A stretch of 51,989 nucleotides of DNA from Rhizobium sp. Q54 (GTDB taxonomy: Bacteria; Pseudomonadota; Alphaproteobacteria; SHVZ01), in NCBI GenBank assembly GCA_945871425.1, contig CAMBVS010000024.1, positions 1 through 51,989 on the forward strand. Direction: 5' to 3'. The translations under genes and the position numbers were made by a program. The notes below the pieces were generated by a model. The model was given only the letters and a program-made list of their open reading frames with translations, ran no database searches and had not been told where the DNA came from. Each line of letters starts with the position of its first letter. The stretch's first letter is position 1. Shown in pieces: positions 17,646 through 26,132 of this stretch.

Positions 17646-18422
17646 TCAGCCCCGGATCGCGATGGCGGAGATCTCGCAGCCGAACTTCGTCTCGCCGGCG
17701 AGGCAGGTCCGACGGTAGCTGAAGAAGCGGTCGCCCTCGGCGCAGGTGTCGCGGCCGAGCAACGATACCGATTTGAGCCCGAGCCGCTGCAGGCGCTCGC
17801 CGACATATCCGGCGAGATCGAACATGGAGCGGCCCTCGCGGACGCCCGGCCGGAAGAAGCGCGTATTGGCGGGATCGTCGGCGAGGAACGGTCCCGGGAA
17901 CTCGGGCCCGACCTCGTAGCTCGCCTTGCCGATACAGGGGCCTACGGCCGCGTCGATGCGCCTCGGATCGGCGCCGAGCTGCGCCATGGCCGCGACCGTC
18001 GCTTCGGCGACGCCGAGCTTCGCCCCCCGCCAGCCGGCATGGGCGGCGCCGACGACGCCGGCCTCGGCATCGGAGAAGAGGATCGGCGCGCAGTCGGCGG
18101 TGAGGATGCCGAGCGTGACGCCGGGCACCCGAGTCACCAGCGCATCGGCCTTCGGCCTGGCATCCAGGCCCCAGGGTGCGTCGACCGCGACGACGTCCGC
18201 GGAGTGGATCTGGTAGGTGCTCACCAGCCCGGCCGGATCGGCGCCGAGAGCCCGGGCGGCGCGCCGCCGGTTCTCGCCGATGTCTTCAGGCCGGTCGCCG
18301 GTGGTGATGGCGCAGTTGAGCGAATCGAAGGGGCCCTGGCTGACCCCGCCCTCGCGGCCGAAGAATCCGTGGACGATGTCCTTGTGTCGAAGCGCGTCGG
18401 CGACGAGATGGGGCGCAGGCAT
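17646..18422 (-). CDS. pgeF: Peptidoglycan editing factor PgeF (YfiH, multicopper-oxidase-fold)
   Basis: This 258-residue protein of the YfiH/laccase-domain family corrects mis-incorporated residues in peptidoglycan stems; many annotations still call it a polyphenol oxidase. The metal and active-site signatures are all visible: GREGGVSQG, LTADCAPIL, GAAHAGWRG, VGPCIG and DTCAEGDRFFSYRR. The ATG at 18422 begins 1 nt after the stop of the upstream NDUFAF7-like gene. The frame extends 15 codons further upstream but there overlaps that gene. Position after lgt and the NDUFAF7-like gene is a conserved alphaproteobacterial order. Confidence 0.95.
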   Translation of the reverse strand: MPAPHLVADALRHKDIVHGFFGREGGVSQGPFDSLNCAITTGDRPEDIGENRRRAARALGADPAGLVSTYQIHSADVVAVDAPWGLDARPKADALVTRVPGVTLGILTADCAPILFSDAEAGVVGAAHAGWRGAKLGVAEATVAAMAQLGADPRRIDAAVGPCIGKASYEVGPEFPGPFLADDPANTRFFRPGVREGRSMFDLAGYVGERLQRLGLKSVSLLGRDTCAEGDRFFSYRRTCLAGETKFGCEISAIAIRG

Positions 18423-18423
18423 G

Positions 18424-19479
18424 TCAGCTTTCGAAGCCGGCCGGGACCGGAAGGTCGGGATGGGCAAGGGCGATCACCTGGAACAAGGTGCCCATTTCGT
18501 CGAGATCGATCAAGCGGCCGAGCGCGGCGGCGACGCCGGCGTCCCGTTCCGACAGGCGCTCCGCACGCGGACGGATGCCGAGCCGTTCGAGAAAATCACC
18601 CTGTCCGATGGGGCCGTGGACGGCGGCACCGGCGAGCCGGGCCGCACGGGCGAGCTCGCCGAAGTCGACATGGGAGGTGATGTCGGCGGTGCCGGGCTCG
18701 GCCAGGGGCGGCCACGACTTGTGCGACCGGATCGCCTGGAAGGTGCCGCCGGCGCGGCTCTCCGGCGGACCGTAGTCGATGAGCAAGGCAACGCCGCCGT
18801 GGCTCAGCAGGCGGCGAGCCAGGAGATCGACCAGGGCGATCCGCGCCGGCGAGACCTCGACCGTGGCGCCGGGAAGCGCGTCCTCCAGGCTCGGCGGCAG
18901 CAGCGGGGCGAGCGCCGTCGGTCCGAACACGAAGGCGAGGTCGTCGCCGTTAAGCCCGACCAGGCGTTCTTCCCAGCCGTTTCCGGCCCGCACCAGCTGG
19001 CGTATCGGCAAGGTGTCGAGAAACTCGTTCGCGAGAACGATCGACGGCCCGGAGGGCACGTCGCCGAGCTCGGCATGCCATGTCGGCTGCCATGACGAGA
19101 GCGCCTCCCGCTGCCTTTCCATCAGGCGCTCGCCGACCTCGACGAGGTGCAGGCGCAGCGCCTGGTGGAACCCGGCGACACGCGAGGTCGCCCGCAGCGC
19201 ATCCGCCATCAGCGTGCCGCGGCCGGGGCCGAGCTCGACCAGCCGCACCGGATCGGGCCGGCCCATCTGCTCCCAGGCGATCGCGGCCCAGGCGCCGATC
19301 AGCTCGCCGAACATCTGCGAGACTTCGGGCGCGGTGACGAAGTCCCCGGCAGCGCCGAGCGGATCCCGGCGGCGGTAGTAGCCCTCCTCAGGGTCGGTCA
19401 GCGCCGCCGCCATGTAGTCGGCCAACGTGATCGGCCCGAAGGCGCGAATGCGACGCCTCAGCCGCTCTCCCAGGCTCAC
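18424..19479 (-). CDS. NDUFAF7/MidA-like SAM-dependent protein arginine methyltransferase
   Basis: This 351-residue protein matches the COG1565 family. The mitochondrial member NDUFAF7 methylates a complex I arginine and is needed for complex I assembly. Seen here: the N-terminal GPITLADYMAAALTDPEEGYY signature, the SAM-binding motif VELGPGRGTLM, and the conserved VLANEFLDTLPIRQ. The bacterial target is not known, but complex I is a reasonable guess. The GTG start overlaps the lgt stop as GTGA (19479-19476). The longer frame begins inside lgt and is not protein-like. Confidence 0.9.
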   Translation of the reverse strand: MSLGERLRRRIRAFGPITLADYMAAALTDPEEGYYRRRDPLGAAGDFVTAPEVSQMFGELIGAWAAIAWEQMGRPDPVRLVELGPGRGTLMADALRATSRVAGFHQALRLHLVEVGERLMERQREALSSWQPTWHAELGDVPSGPSIVLANEFLDTLPIRQLVRAGNGWEERLVGLNGDDLAFVFGPTALAPLLPPSLEDALPGATVEVSPARIALVDLLARRLLSHGGVALLIDYGPPESRAGGTFQAIRSHKSWPPLAEPGTADITSHVDFGELARAARLAGAAVHGPIGQGDFLERLGIRPRAERLSERDAGVAAALGRLIDLDEMGTLFQVIALAHPDLPVPAGFES

Positions 19480-20261
19480 GCCCGCCGGGCCCCTAGAATC
19501 AGAACGAGGCCCGCGGCCACCATCGGCAGCGACAGCCACTGCCCCATGGTGGTGCCGAAGGCGAAGAACCCGAGGAAGGAGTCGGGCTCGCGAAAGACCT
19601 CGCTGACGATACGGGCGATGCCATAGCCCAGCAGGAAGACGCCGCCGATCAACCCGTGACGATTGCGGAGCGCCGGCTTGTGCGACGCCCAGGCCAGGAT
19701 CGCGAACAGGACCAGGCCTTCGAGCGCCGCCTCGTAGAGCTGGCTCGGATGACGCGGGTCCGGGCCATAGGCGGGAAACGCCATCGCCCAGGGGACGTCA
19801 CTCGGCCGGCCGGCGAGCTCGCCGTTCACGAAGTTGGCGAGGCGGCCGAAGAAGAGGCCGATCGGCGTCGCCGCCGCCACCAGGTCGCCGAGCGCGAGGC
19901 CGGGAATCCTTCGCCGTCGGGCGTAGAGGAAGATGGCGGCGAGCACGCCCAGCATGCCGCCGTGATAGGACATGCCGCCCTGCCAGACCTTGAGGATCTC
20001 GAGCGGGTTCGCGAGGTGGTAGCCCGGCTGGTAGAACAGCACGTAGCCGAGCCGGCCGCCGAGCACGACGCCGAGCGTCGCCCAGGTGAGGAAGTCGTCG
20101 AAGGCGTCGGGCGTCACCGGACCGCCACGCGCGGCGAGATAGCGGCAATAGCGCCAGCCCAGCAGCAAGCCGGCGATATAGGCAAGCGCGTACCAGCGGA
20201 TGACCAGCGGACCCAGAGAGACGGCGATCGGGTCGATCGAGGGGAAGGCGATGGCGAGCAT
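19476..20261 (-). CDS. lgt: Prolipoprotein diacylglyceryl transferase
   Basis: Lgt transfers diacylglycerol from phosphatidylglycerol to the lipobox cysteine of prelipoproteins in the inner membrane. The 261-residue protein has about seven membrane segments, the N-terminal IRWYALAYIAGLLLGW, the YHGGMLG loop and the signature GRLANFVNGELAGRPSD. The C-terminal HPSQLYEAALEG is also conserved. Its ATG overlaps the hldD stop by one base (TGATG). This gene matters for the two predicted lipoproteins in this window. Confidence 0.97.
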   Translation of the reverse strand: MLAIAFPSIDPIAVSLGPLVIRWYALAYIAGLLLGWRYCRYLAARGGPVTPDAFDDFLTWATLGVVLGGRLGYVLFYQPGYHLANPLEILKVWQGGMSYHGGMLGVLAAIFLYARRRRIPGLALGDLVAAATPIGLFFGRLANFVNGELAGRPSDVPWAMAFPAYGPDPRHPSQLYEAALEGLVLFAILAWASHKPALRNRHGLIGGVFLLGYGIARIVSEVFREPDSFLGFFAFGTTMGQWLSLPMVAAGLVLILGARRA

Positions 20262-21229
20262 CAGAGATACGGGTCCGGCCTCAGGAGGTGGTCGCGGACA
20301 TAGCGTCCGACGCCTTCCTCAAGCGTAGTGAAGGGTCGCGCGTAGCCGGCGCGCCGGAGCTTTTCCGGACTTGACCGGGTCAAGTACTGGTATCGGTCCC
20401 GCATCGCCTCGGGCATGTCGACATAGACGATCTCGGGCGTGCGGTTGGAGGCGCGGAACACCGCATGCGCGAGATCGTCGAAGCTGCGGGCCTCGCCGGT
20501 GCCGACGTTGAAGAGGCCGTCGGCGTTGTCGGCGAGCCAGAGCGCCACGTCGACGCAGTCGCCGACCCAGACGAAGTCGCGGAGCTGGCCGCCATCGGCA
20601 TAGCGGGCATCATAGGACTTGAACAGCCGCGCCGGCTCGCCCGCCTTTACCCGCTGATGGATCTGCCAGGCGACCGAGAGCTGCTCGCCCTTGTGGTACT
20701 CGTTCGGGCCATAGACGTTGAAGAACTTGAGCCCGGCCCAGCGCGGCGGCTTTCGGCCGGCAGCGGCGAGCCTGATGGCGCGGCGATCGAACAGGTGCTT
20801 CGACCAGCCATAGGCGTTCATCGGCTGGAGCTTCGCCAGCGCCTCGGGCCGCTCGTCATCCTCGAAGCCGGCGGTGCCGTCGCCATAGGTGGCCGCCGAG
20901 GAGGCGTAGACCAGGGGAACGTCGGCGTCCGCGCACCAGTTCCAGAGGTCGAGCGAGACCGTGAAGTTCTGCGCGAGGATCAGGTCGGCATCGGTCTCGG
21001 TCGTCGTCGAGATCGCGCCCAGGTGGTAGAGGCCCTCCAGCTTCCGCCCCTTGAGCCAGTCCATCAGGCGTTCCGGGGGAACCAGGTCGGCAAGCTCGCG
21101 TTTTCCCAGGTTCCGCCACTTGTCGCCATGGCCGAGCCGGTCGCAGACGGCAACCTCCGCCCCCCGGGCCTCCAGGGCCGCGACCAGGTTCGAGCCGATG
21201 AAGCCGGCGCCGCCGGTGACCAGGAACAT
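20261..21229 (-). CDS. hldD: ADP-L-glycero-D-manno-heptose 6-epimerase
   Basis: HldD (RfaD) epimerises ADP-D-glycero-D-manno-heptose to the L form used in the inner core of lipopolysaccharide. The protein is 322 residues from MFLVTGGAGFIGSNLV, which carries the NAD(P)-binding GGAGFIG. It contains the catalytic YASSAATYG segment and the Tyr-x3-Lys pair in YGWSKHLFD. FKSYDARYADGGQLRDFV is characteristic of HldD rather than of UDP-glucose epimerases. The frame continues to a TTG at 21265, but the ATG at 21229 starts directly with the Rossmann strand and is preferred. It is the first gene of a coupled minus-strand operon that continues with lgt. Confidence 0.95.
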   Translation of the reverse strand: MFLVTGGAGFIGSNLVAALEARGAEVAVCDRLGHGDKWRNLGKRELADLVPPERLMDWLKGRKLEGLYHLGAISTTTETDADLILAQNFTVSLDLWNWCADADVPLVYASSAATYGDGTAGFEDDERPEALAKLQPMNAYGWSKHLFDRRAIRLAAAGRKPPRWAGLKFFNVYGPNEYHKGEQLSVAWQIHQRVKAGEPARLFKSYDARYADGGQLRDFVWVGDCVDVALWLADNADGLFNVGTGEARSFDDLAHAVFRASNRTPEIVYVDMPEAMRDRYQYLTRSSPEKLRRAGYARPFTTLEEGVGRYVRDHLLRPDPYL

Positions 21230-21304
21230 GCGCCGCTTTATAGGCGACAGGCTTGCGACCGACAATGGAGGGCCGTCATAGTGGGACTTCAGGAGACCGA
21301 TCCC

Positions 21305-21577
21305 ATGCAGACCGACAACCGCATCCTCGACGACTTCGCCAAGCTGGCCACCAACGCCGTCGGCGCCGCCACCGCCGTCCGCCAGGAGGTCGAGGCCCGC
21401 TTCAAGGCGCAGATCGAGCGCCTGCTGGTCGACATGAACCTGGTGACCCGCGACGACTACGAGGCGGTCAAGGAGATGGCGGCCAAGGCCCGGAGCGAGC
21501 AGGAGGCGCTGGCCGAGCGCGTCGCCAGGCTCGAGGCCGAGGTGGCGGCGCTCAGGGGCGGCTCAAAGCCGGCGTAG
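21305..21577 (+). CDS. ubiK: UbiK/BMFP family ubiquinone biosynthesis accessory factor
   Basis: This 90-residue protein matches the BMFP family (membrane fusogenic activity, UbiK). The N-terminal amphipathic helix has FAKLATNAVGAATAVRQEVE, followed by RLLVDMNLVTRDDYEAVKEM and a C-terminal coiled coil (ERVARLEAEVAAL) that forms trimers. In enterobacteria UbiK helps UbiJ and the Ubi complex in aerobic ubiquinone synthesis. AGGAG (21291-21295) precedes the ATG. It is divergent from hldD and overlaps the convergent MFS gene by 15 bp. Confidence 0.92.
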   Translation: MQTDNRILDDFAKLATNAVGAATAVRQEVEARFKAQIERLLVDMNLVTRDDYEAVKEMAAKARSEQEALAERVARLEAEVAALRGGSKPA

Positions 21578-22774
21578 CTCCTTCGACAGCCACCACGGCG
21601 CCAAGGCAAGGGCGATCGCCACCCAGGCGACGACGAAATTCGCCTGGTAGCCGCCGACGTAGTCGTGAAGCTCGCCGCCGATCCAGGAGCCGAACGCCGT
21701 TCCCGTGCCCATGCCGATCAGCAGGAACCCGAGAACCTTGCCCAGCGTGGCGCCCGCATAGATGCGCTGCGTCAGGGACGCGATCAGGGGCCCGCGGGAT
21801 CCCAGCGACAGGCCGAAGGTGAGGACGTAGGCGACCAGCAGCCAGGGGCTGGGCCACACCGCCATCAGCGCCAGCGCGCCAAGGCCGAGCGCGGTCGAGA
21901 GATAGCTCAAGGAAAGCGCCCAGCGGCGGCCGAGCCGATCGGCGAGCGCACCGAACAGAACCATGCCGACCGAGGCCGAGAGCCCGGCGAAGCCGATGGC
22001 GGTCGCCGCCGTCAGCGGCGCGAACCCCACCTCGACCATATAGGCGACCATCTGCGGCTGGATCACGAAGATCGCGGTCGAGGTCAGGAAGTAGACGGCG
22101 AACATCGCCCAGAGGATCGGCTCGGAAGCGGCCCGCCACAGGGTCCAGCCGGTCTCTGCCGGCTGGGGTCCCCGTCCGTCCCGTCCCCCGGCGATGCGCC
22201 GCCAAGGCAGCAGCGCGAGCGGCACGACGAGCAGGAGGACGACGGCGGCGAGCACCCAATAGGCCGTGCGGTAGCCATGCGCGTCGATGACGAGCTGCGC
22301 CATCGGGGCGAAGAGGAGCGCCCCGATGCCCGCCGCCCCGCCGATGATGCCGAACACGGTGCCGACGCGGCCGACGAACCAGATCGCGATCAAAGGCGTC
22401 TGCGCCACGTTGACGAAGGCCGAGGCGGCACCGACGCAGAAGCCGAGCGTCAGGTAGAAATGCCAGAGCTCGGTCGCGTGGACCGCGCCGACATAGGCCA
22501 TCAGCAGCAGGCAGCCGCCGACGGCATAGAGCCTGCGGGTGCCAAGATGATCCGACAGATATCCGGCAAGCGGGCCGACGCTGGCGACCGCGAGCGCCGT
22601 CACCGCATAGATGCCGGTGACCTGGGCCCGGTCCCAGCCGAACGCCTCCTGCAACGGCAGGAGGAAGACGGCGAAGGTCTCGCCGATGCCGCGGCTGACC
22701 AGCGCGAAGAGGAAGCAGGTCGACAAAACCGCCGACGGCAGGCGGTCACGCGAAGACTCATCCGGGTCTTTCAC
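21563..22774 (-). CDS. MFS transporter
   Basis: This 403-residue inner-membrane protein has 12 predicted hydrophobic segments and the major-facilitator loop 2-3 sequence GYLSDHLGTRRLYAVGG, repeated as GALADRLGRRWALSLS between segments 8 and 9. It resembles the oxalate/formate and monocarboxylate exchanger branch of MFS, so an organic acid is a reasonable substrate guess. The GTG start (22774) overlaps the MaoC stop as GTGA. It ends the minus-strand CoA operon, so it probably moves the acid degraded by those enzymes. This link is inference. Confidence 0.88.
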   Translation of the reverse strand: MKDPDESSRDRLPSAVLSTCFLFALVSRGIGETFAVFLLPLQEAFGWDRAQVTGIYAVTALAVASVGPLAGYLSDHLGTRRLYAVGGCLLLMAYVGAVHATELWHFYLTLGFCVGAASAFVNVAQTPLIAIWFVGRVGTVFGIIGGAAGIGALLFAPMAQLVIDAHGYRTAYWVLAAVVLLLVVPLALLPWRRIAGGRDGRGPQPAETGWTLWRAASEPILWAMFAVYFLTSTAIFVIQPQMVAYMVEVGFAPLTAATAIGFAGLSASVGMVLFGALADRLGRRWALSLSYLSTALGLGALALMAVWPSPWLLVAYVLTFGLSLGSRGPLIASLTQRIYAGATLGKVLGFLLIGMGTGTAFGSWIGGELHDYVGGYQANFVVAWVAIALALAPWWLSKELRRL

Positions 22775-23628
22775 GCGATCTCTGCCCGGCCGTTGGTGAG
22801 GACGACCTGGTCGCGCTCGAGGGCACGGGCCCGGAACGCAGCGACGCCATCGGCCTCGCGCCAGATTTCCGTTCGGATGGTCTCGCCAGGATAGACCGGG
22901 GCGGAGAAACGGCCATCCATTGATCTCAGCCGGTCCGGCCGATAGTCGCAAACTCCCTTTAGCAGCGCATGGCCGACGACGCCGAAGGTGGCCAGGCCGT
23001 GCAGGATCGGCTTCGGGAATCCGGCCTTCGCCGCCACCGCCGGGCTCGCATGCAGCGGGTTGCGATCGCCGTTCAGCCGGTAGATCAGCGCCTGCGACGG
23101 CAAGGTGGGGAGGTCGACGAAGATCTCCGGTGTACGATCCGGCATCGGGTGCGGCACCTTCGCCGGCCCCGTCGTCCCGCCGCAGCCGCCGTCGCCGCGA
23201 AGCACGGTGGTCTGCTCGAGCGTGCAGACGAGCTCGCCCGACTCATCGGTCACCTGTCGCTCGGTGTAGAGCAGCGCTCCCGTTTCCGGTCCCTTGTCGA
23301 CCAACCCGGTCACGCGCGTGCGGCCGACCAGCCGGCCCTCGACCGGCAAAGGCTTGTGGATGCGGAACCCCTGCTCGCCATGCACGACCTTGACCCGGTC
23401 GACGCCGGTGTCGGGCCGCCCGAGCCAGAACCCGGAATAGCCGAGCACCACCGCCATGGTCGGCAGCGCCCGGAGCTCCTCCTCGTAGACGAAGCGCAAC
23501 TGGTCCGGGTCGATCGGGTCGGCGCCGAGGCCGACCGACAGCGCGTAGAAGATGGTGTCTCGAACGCTCAGATCCTGGACGACCTCCGGCACCGGATAGG
23601 AGAGGAGATGTCCGGGATCGACCGGCAT
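22771..23628 (-). CDS. MaoC-type (R)-specific enoyl-CoA hydratase
   Basis: The 285-residue protein has two hotdog domains. The C-terminal hydratase-2 signature YRLNGDRNPLHASPAVA contains the catalytic Asp and His, and GFPKPILHGLATFG follows. The order and length match eukaryotic peroxisomal MFE-2 hydratase and bacterial double-hotdog MaoC proteins. It hydrates trans-2-enoyl-CoA to (3R)-hydroxyacyl-CoA. The upstream SDR could oxidise that product, as in MFE-2. Its ATG overlaps the SDR stop by one base (TGATG). Confidence 0.93.
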   Translation of the reverse strand: MPVDPGHLLSYPVPEVVQDLSVRDTIFYALSVGLGADPIDPDQLRFVYEEELRALPTMAVVLGYSGFWLGRPDTGVDRVKVVHGEQGFRIHKPLPVEGRLVGRTRVTGLVDKGPETGALLYTERQVTDESGELVCTLEQTTVLRGDGGCGGTTGPAKVPHPMPDRTPEIFVDLPTLPSQALIYRLNGDRNPLHASPAVAAKAGFPKPILHGLATFGVVGHALLKGVCDYRPDRLRSMDGRFSAPVYPGETIRTEIWREADGVAAFRARALERDQVVLTNGRAEIA

Positions 23629-24542
23629 CAGACCGGGTCCCAGGAGAAGACGTCGGCGGACACGTCGAGATCGTAGAACGAGGCTTTGAGTGCGGGCATC
23701 GCATGCTCAGCGATCGATTCCGGCGTCCAGCCGCCACCCGCCTGGACCGAGCGCAACGGCCGCGGCTGGCTCATCAGAAAGATCTCGTTGTTGCGGACCG
23801 AGAAGATCTGGCCGGTCACCTCCTTCGCCGCATCCGAGCAGAGGTAGACGACGAGCGGGGCGATCTTGTCAGGCGTCATCGACTGCAGCTTGGCGACCCG
23901 CGCCTTCTGCGCTTCTTCGGTGACCGGGATCGAGCCGATCATCCTGGACCAGGCGAAGGGCGCGATGGCGTTCGAACGCACGCCGAACTTCGCCATGTCG
24001 AGGGCGATCGACTTGGAGAGGCCGACGATCCCCATCTTGGCCGCCGAGTAGTTGGCCTGGCCGAGATTGCCGACGAGGCCCGACGTCGAGGTGAAGTGCA
24101 CGAAGGCGCCCGAGCCCTGTTCCTTGAAGTGGTTGGCCGCCGCCTTGGAGACGTGGAACGAGCCGTTCAGATGCACGTCGATCACCGCCCGCCACTCGTC
24201 CAGGCTCATGCGGTGGAAGATGCGGTCGCGAAGGATGCCGGCGTTGTTGACCACCGCATCGATGCGGCCGAAGGCATCGAGCCCGGTCTGGATCAGGCGC
24301 TCGGCGCCCTTGGGATCGGCGACCGAGTCGGTGTTGGCGACCGCTTCGCCGCCGACGGCCTTGATCTCGCGCACCGTCGCGGCGGCCGGCCCGTCGTCGT
24401 GACCCGATCCGTCGAGAGCCGCGCCAATGTCGTTGACCACGACCTTGGCGCCGTGCGCCGCCATCAGGAGCGCGATGCTCTTGCCGATGCCGCCGCCGGA
24501 GCCCGTCACCACGACGACTTTGCCGTCCGCCATCCTCGCCAT
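23628..24542 (-). CDS. SDR family (3R)-hydroxyacyl-CoA dehydrogenase-like
   Basis: The 304-residue protein is a classical short-chain dehydrogenase with TGSGGGIGK at the N-terminus, NNAGI, the catalytic Ser in FTSTSG and Tyr-x3-Lys in NYSAAKMG. The C-terminal extension (about 250-304, with GGGWTPESIAEHAMPALK) resembles the type-4 17-beta-hydroxysteroid dehydrogenase/MFE-2 branch. It may oxidise the MaoC product to 3-ketoacyl-CoA. ATG 24542 or the fourth codon (24533) may be the start. It lies 10 bp after the thiolase-like gene. Confidence 0.9.
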   Translation of the reverse strand: MARMADGKVVVVTGSGGGIGKSIALLMAAHGAKVVVNDIGAALDGSGHDDGPAAATVREIKAVGGEAVANTDSVADPKGAERLIQTGLDAFGRIDAVVNNAGILRDRIFHRMSLDEWRAVIDVHLNGSFHVSKAAANHFKEQGSGAFVHFTSTSGLVGNLGQANYSAAKMGIVGLSKSIALDMAKFGVRSNAIAPFAWSRMIGSIPVTEEAQKARVAKLQSMTPDKIAPLVVYLCSDAAKEVTGQIFSVRNNEIFLMSQPRPLRSVQAGGGWTPESIAEHAMPALKASFYDLDVSADVFSWDPV

Positions 24543-24552
24543 TCACCGTCTC

Positions 24553-25701
24553 CTAAAGCGTCGCTGCGGTGCCTAAGATCGCTGTGACCTGAGATGAGAG
24601 CTGCCCGCCATTGCCGTGGACCAGCGCCAGCTCGGTCTCGGCGATCTGCCGCTCGCCGGCCTCGCCGCGAAGCTGGCGCACCGCCTCGATCACCGGGAAG
24701 ATGCCGTACATGCCGGGATGGCAGCAGGAGAGTCCGCCGCCATTGGTATTGACCGGAAGCCGGCCGCCGGGCGCGATCGCGCCGTCTTCGACGAAGGCGC
24801 CGCCCTCGCCCTTCCGGCAGAACCCCAGATCCTCGAGGAACAGAATCGTGTTGATGGTGAACGCGTCGTAGAGCTGAACCACGTCGATGTCCTGCGGCGA
24901 CATTTCGGCCATGGCGAAGGCCCGCGGGCCCGACTCGGCAGCGGCGGTCACGGTAAGATCCGGCATCGCCGAGATCTGCCGATGCCAGGTTGCCGCGGCA
25001 GCGCCCAGGAGAAAGGCCGGGGGCTTCGGGAAGTCGTCGGCGCGATCGGCCCGGACCATCACCACCGCCCCGGCACCGTCGGTCACCAGGCAGCAGTCGC
25101 GCACCGAAATCGGGTCGTTCACCATGCGCGCGGCCAGGATCTCCTCGATTGAGGTCGGCTGGCGCACGAAGGCCTCGGGATTCAGTTCCGCCCATCGCCG
25201 CGCCGCCAAAGCCACCTCCGCCATCTGCCGCCGCGTCGTGCCGTACTGGTGCATGTGGCGGGCGGCGGCGAGCGCATAGCCGGTGATCGGATGACGAGGC
25301 TCGTAGGGCTGCTCGTAAGGCTGCGGCTCCGAGCCCGAGACCAGCTTGCCGGACGCAGTCCGCTGGTTGGAGCCGTAGCAGATCAGCGCCACGTCGCAGA
25401 GACCGGCGTCGAGGGCAAGCGCCGCCGGGATCAGGTGCTCGACGAAGGAGGAGCCGCCGATCATCGTCCCGTCGAGGAAGCGCGGGCGGATGCCGAGATA
25501 CTCGGCGACGCTGAGAGTCGGCAGGAAATGCATGGCGGTGCCGGTCAGGAGACCGTCGACCTGATCGAGGCGGAGCCCGGCATCGGCGAGCGCCGCATGG
25601 ACGGCTTCCGCCATCAGCTCGAGCGCCGTGCGGCCCGGCGCTTCCCAGCGGGTCGAGAGGCCGACGCCGACCACCGAGGCGGTGCCGCGGATCCCGCTCA
25701 C
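24553..25701 (-). CDS. Thiolase-superfamily protein without the nucleophilic cysteine (Ltp2/SCP2-like)
   Basis: This 382-residue thiolase-fold protein has GVGLSTRWEAPGR near the start and the C-terminal patterns NTNGGGLSCCHPGMYG and LVHGNGG. In place of the nucleophilic CASG of true thiolases it has MIGGSSFVEH, so there is no cysteine there. The branch includes Ltp2-type enzymes, which are retro-aldolases that work with a DUF35 partner. The DUF35 gene overlaps its start here (GTGA, 25701-25698). The likely role is C-C bond cleavage of a branched acyl-CoA rather than thiolysis; this is inference. The frame is open upstream into the DUF35 gene, but the GTG start gives the family N-terminus. Confidence 0.85.
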   Translation of the reverse strand: MSGIRGTASVVGVGLSTRWEAPGRTALELMAEAVHAALADAGLRLDQVDGLLTGTAMHFLPTLSVAEYLGIRPRFLDGTMIGGSSFVEHLIPAALALDAGLCDVALICYGSNQRTASGKLVSGSEPQPYEQPYEPRHPITGYALAAARHMHQYGTTRRQMAEVALAARRWAELNPEAFVRQPTSIEEILAARMVNDPISVRDCCLVTDGAGAVVMVRADRADDFPKPPAFLLGAAAATWHRQISAMPDLTVTAAAESGPRAFAMAEMSPQDIDVVQLYDAFTINTILFLEDLGFCRKGEGGAFVEDGAIAPGGRLPVNTNGGGLSCCHPGMYGIFPVIEAVRQLRGEAGERQIAETELALVHGNGGQLSSQVTAILGTAATL

Positions 25702-26096
25702 GTGGCCGGCTCCGGATCGAAGACGATGATCGGCGTGTCGTCCTTGGTCATGGCGATCCGCGCCCTGACCTTGAGGCCGATGCGGATCTCGGCCGGCGCC
25801 GGGCCTTCGACCCGGCTCATCATCCGGCAACCTTCGTCGAGATCGACCAGCACGACGTTGTAGTCGCCGCCCTGCTCCGGCCGCCGACGGACGACCGTCG
25901 TCGAGTAGACGGTACCGCGGCCGGAGACCTCGACCCAGTCGAGGGCCGGCTGGCCGGTGAAAGGCGAGAGCACGCGCGGTTGGAAGACGTAGCGGCCGGT
26001 CTCCCGGCAGCGCTGGACGCAGAATCGCCCCTCGGTCAGCTGGCGTCGGTACTCAGCATCGGGGCCGGGACCGTTAAAAGGCGAAGGCGTACCCAT
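25698..26096 (-). CDS. DUF35 (Zn-ribbon/OB-fold) partner protein of the thiolase-like gene
   Basis: The 132-residue protein has the DUF35 layout: a short N-terminal helix, a rubredoxin-like zinc ribbon and an OB-fold. FCVQRC and then RVLSPFTGQP stand where the ribbon is expected; the first Cys pair is C-x3-C and the second pair seems lost. The OB-fold includes GRGTVYSTTVVRRRP and NVVLVDLDEGCRMMSRV. DUF35 proteins act as subunits for OleD-type and Ltp2-type thiolase-fold enzymes and bind acyl-CoA. It is the first gene of the coupled minus-strand operon. Confidence 0.85.
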   Translation of the reverse strand: MGTPSPFNGPGPDAEYRRQLTEGRFCVQRCRETGRYVFQPRVLSPFTGQPALDWVEVSGRGTVYSTTVVRRRPEQGGDYNVVLVDLDEGCRMMSRVEGPAPAEIRIGLKVRARIAMTKDDTPIIVFDPEPAT

Positions 26097-26132
26097 TCAT
26101 GCACTCACATAGCAGGACCGGCGGCCGGCGCG

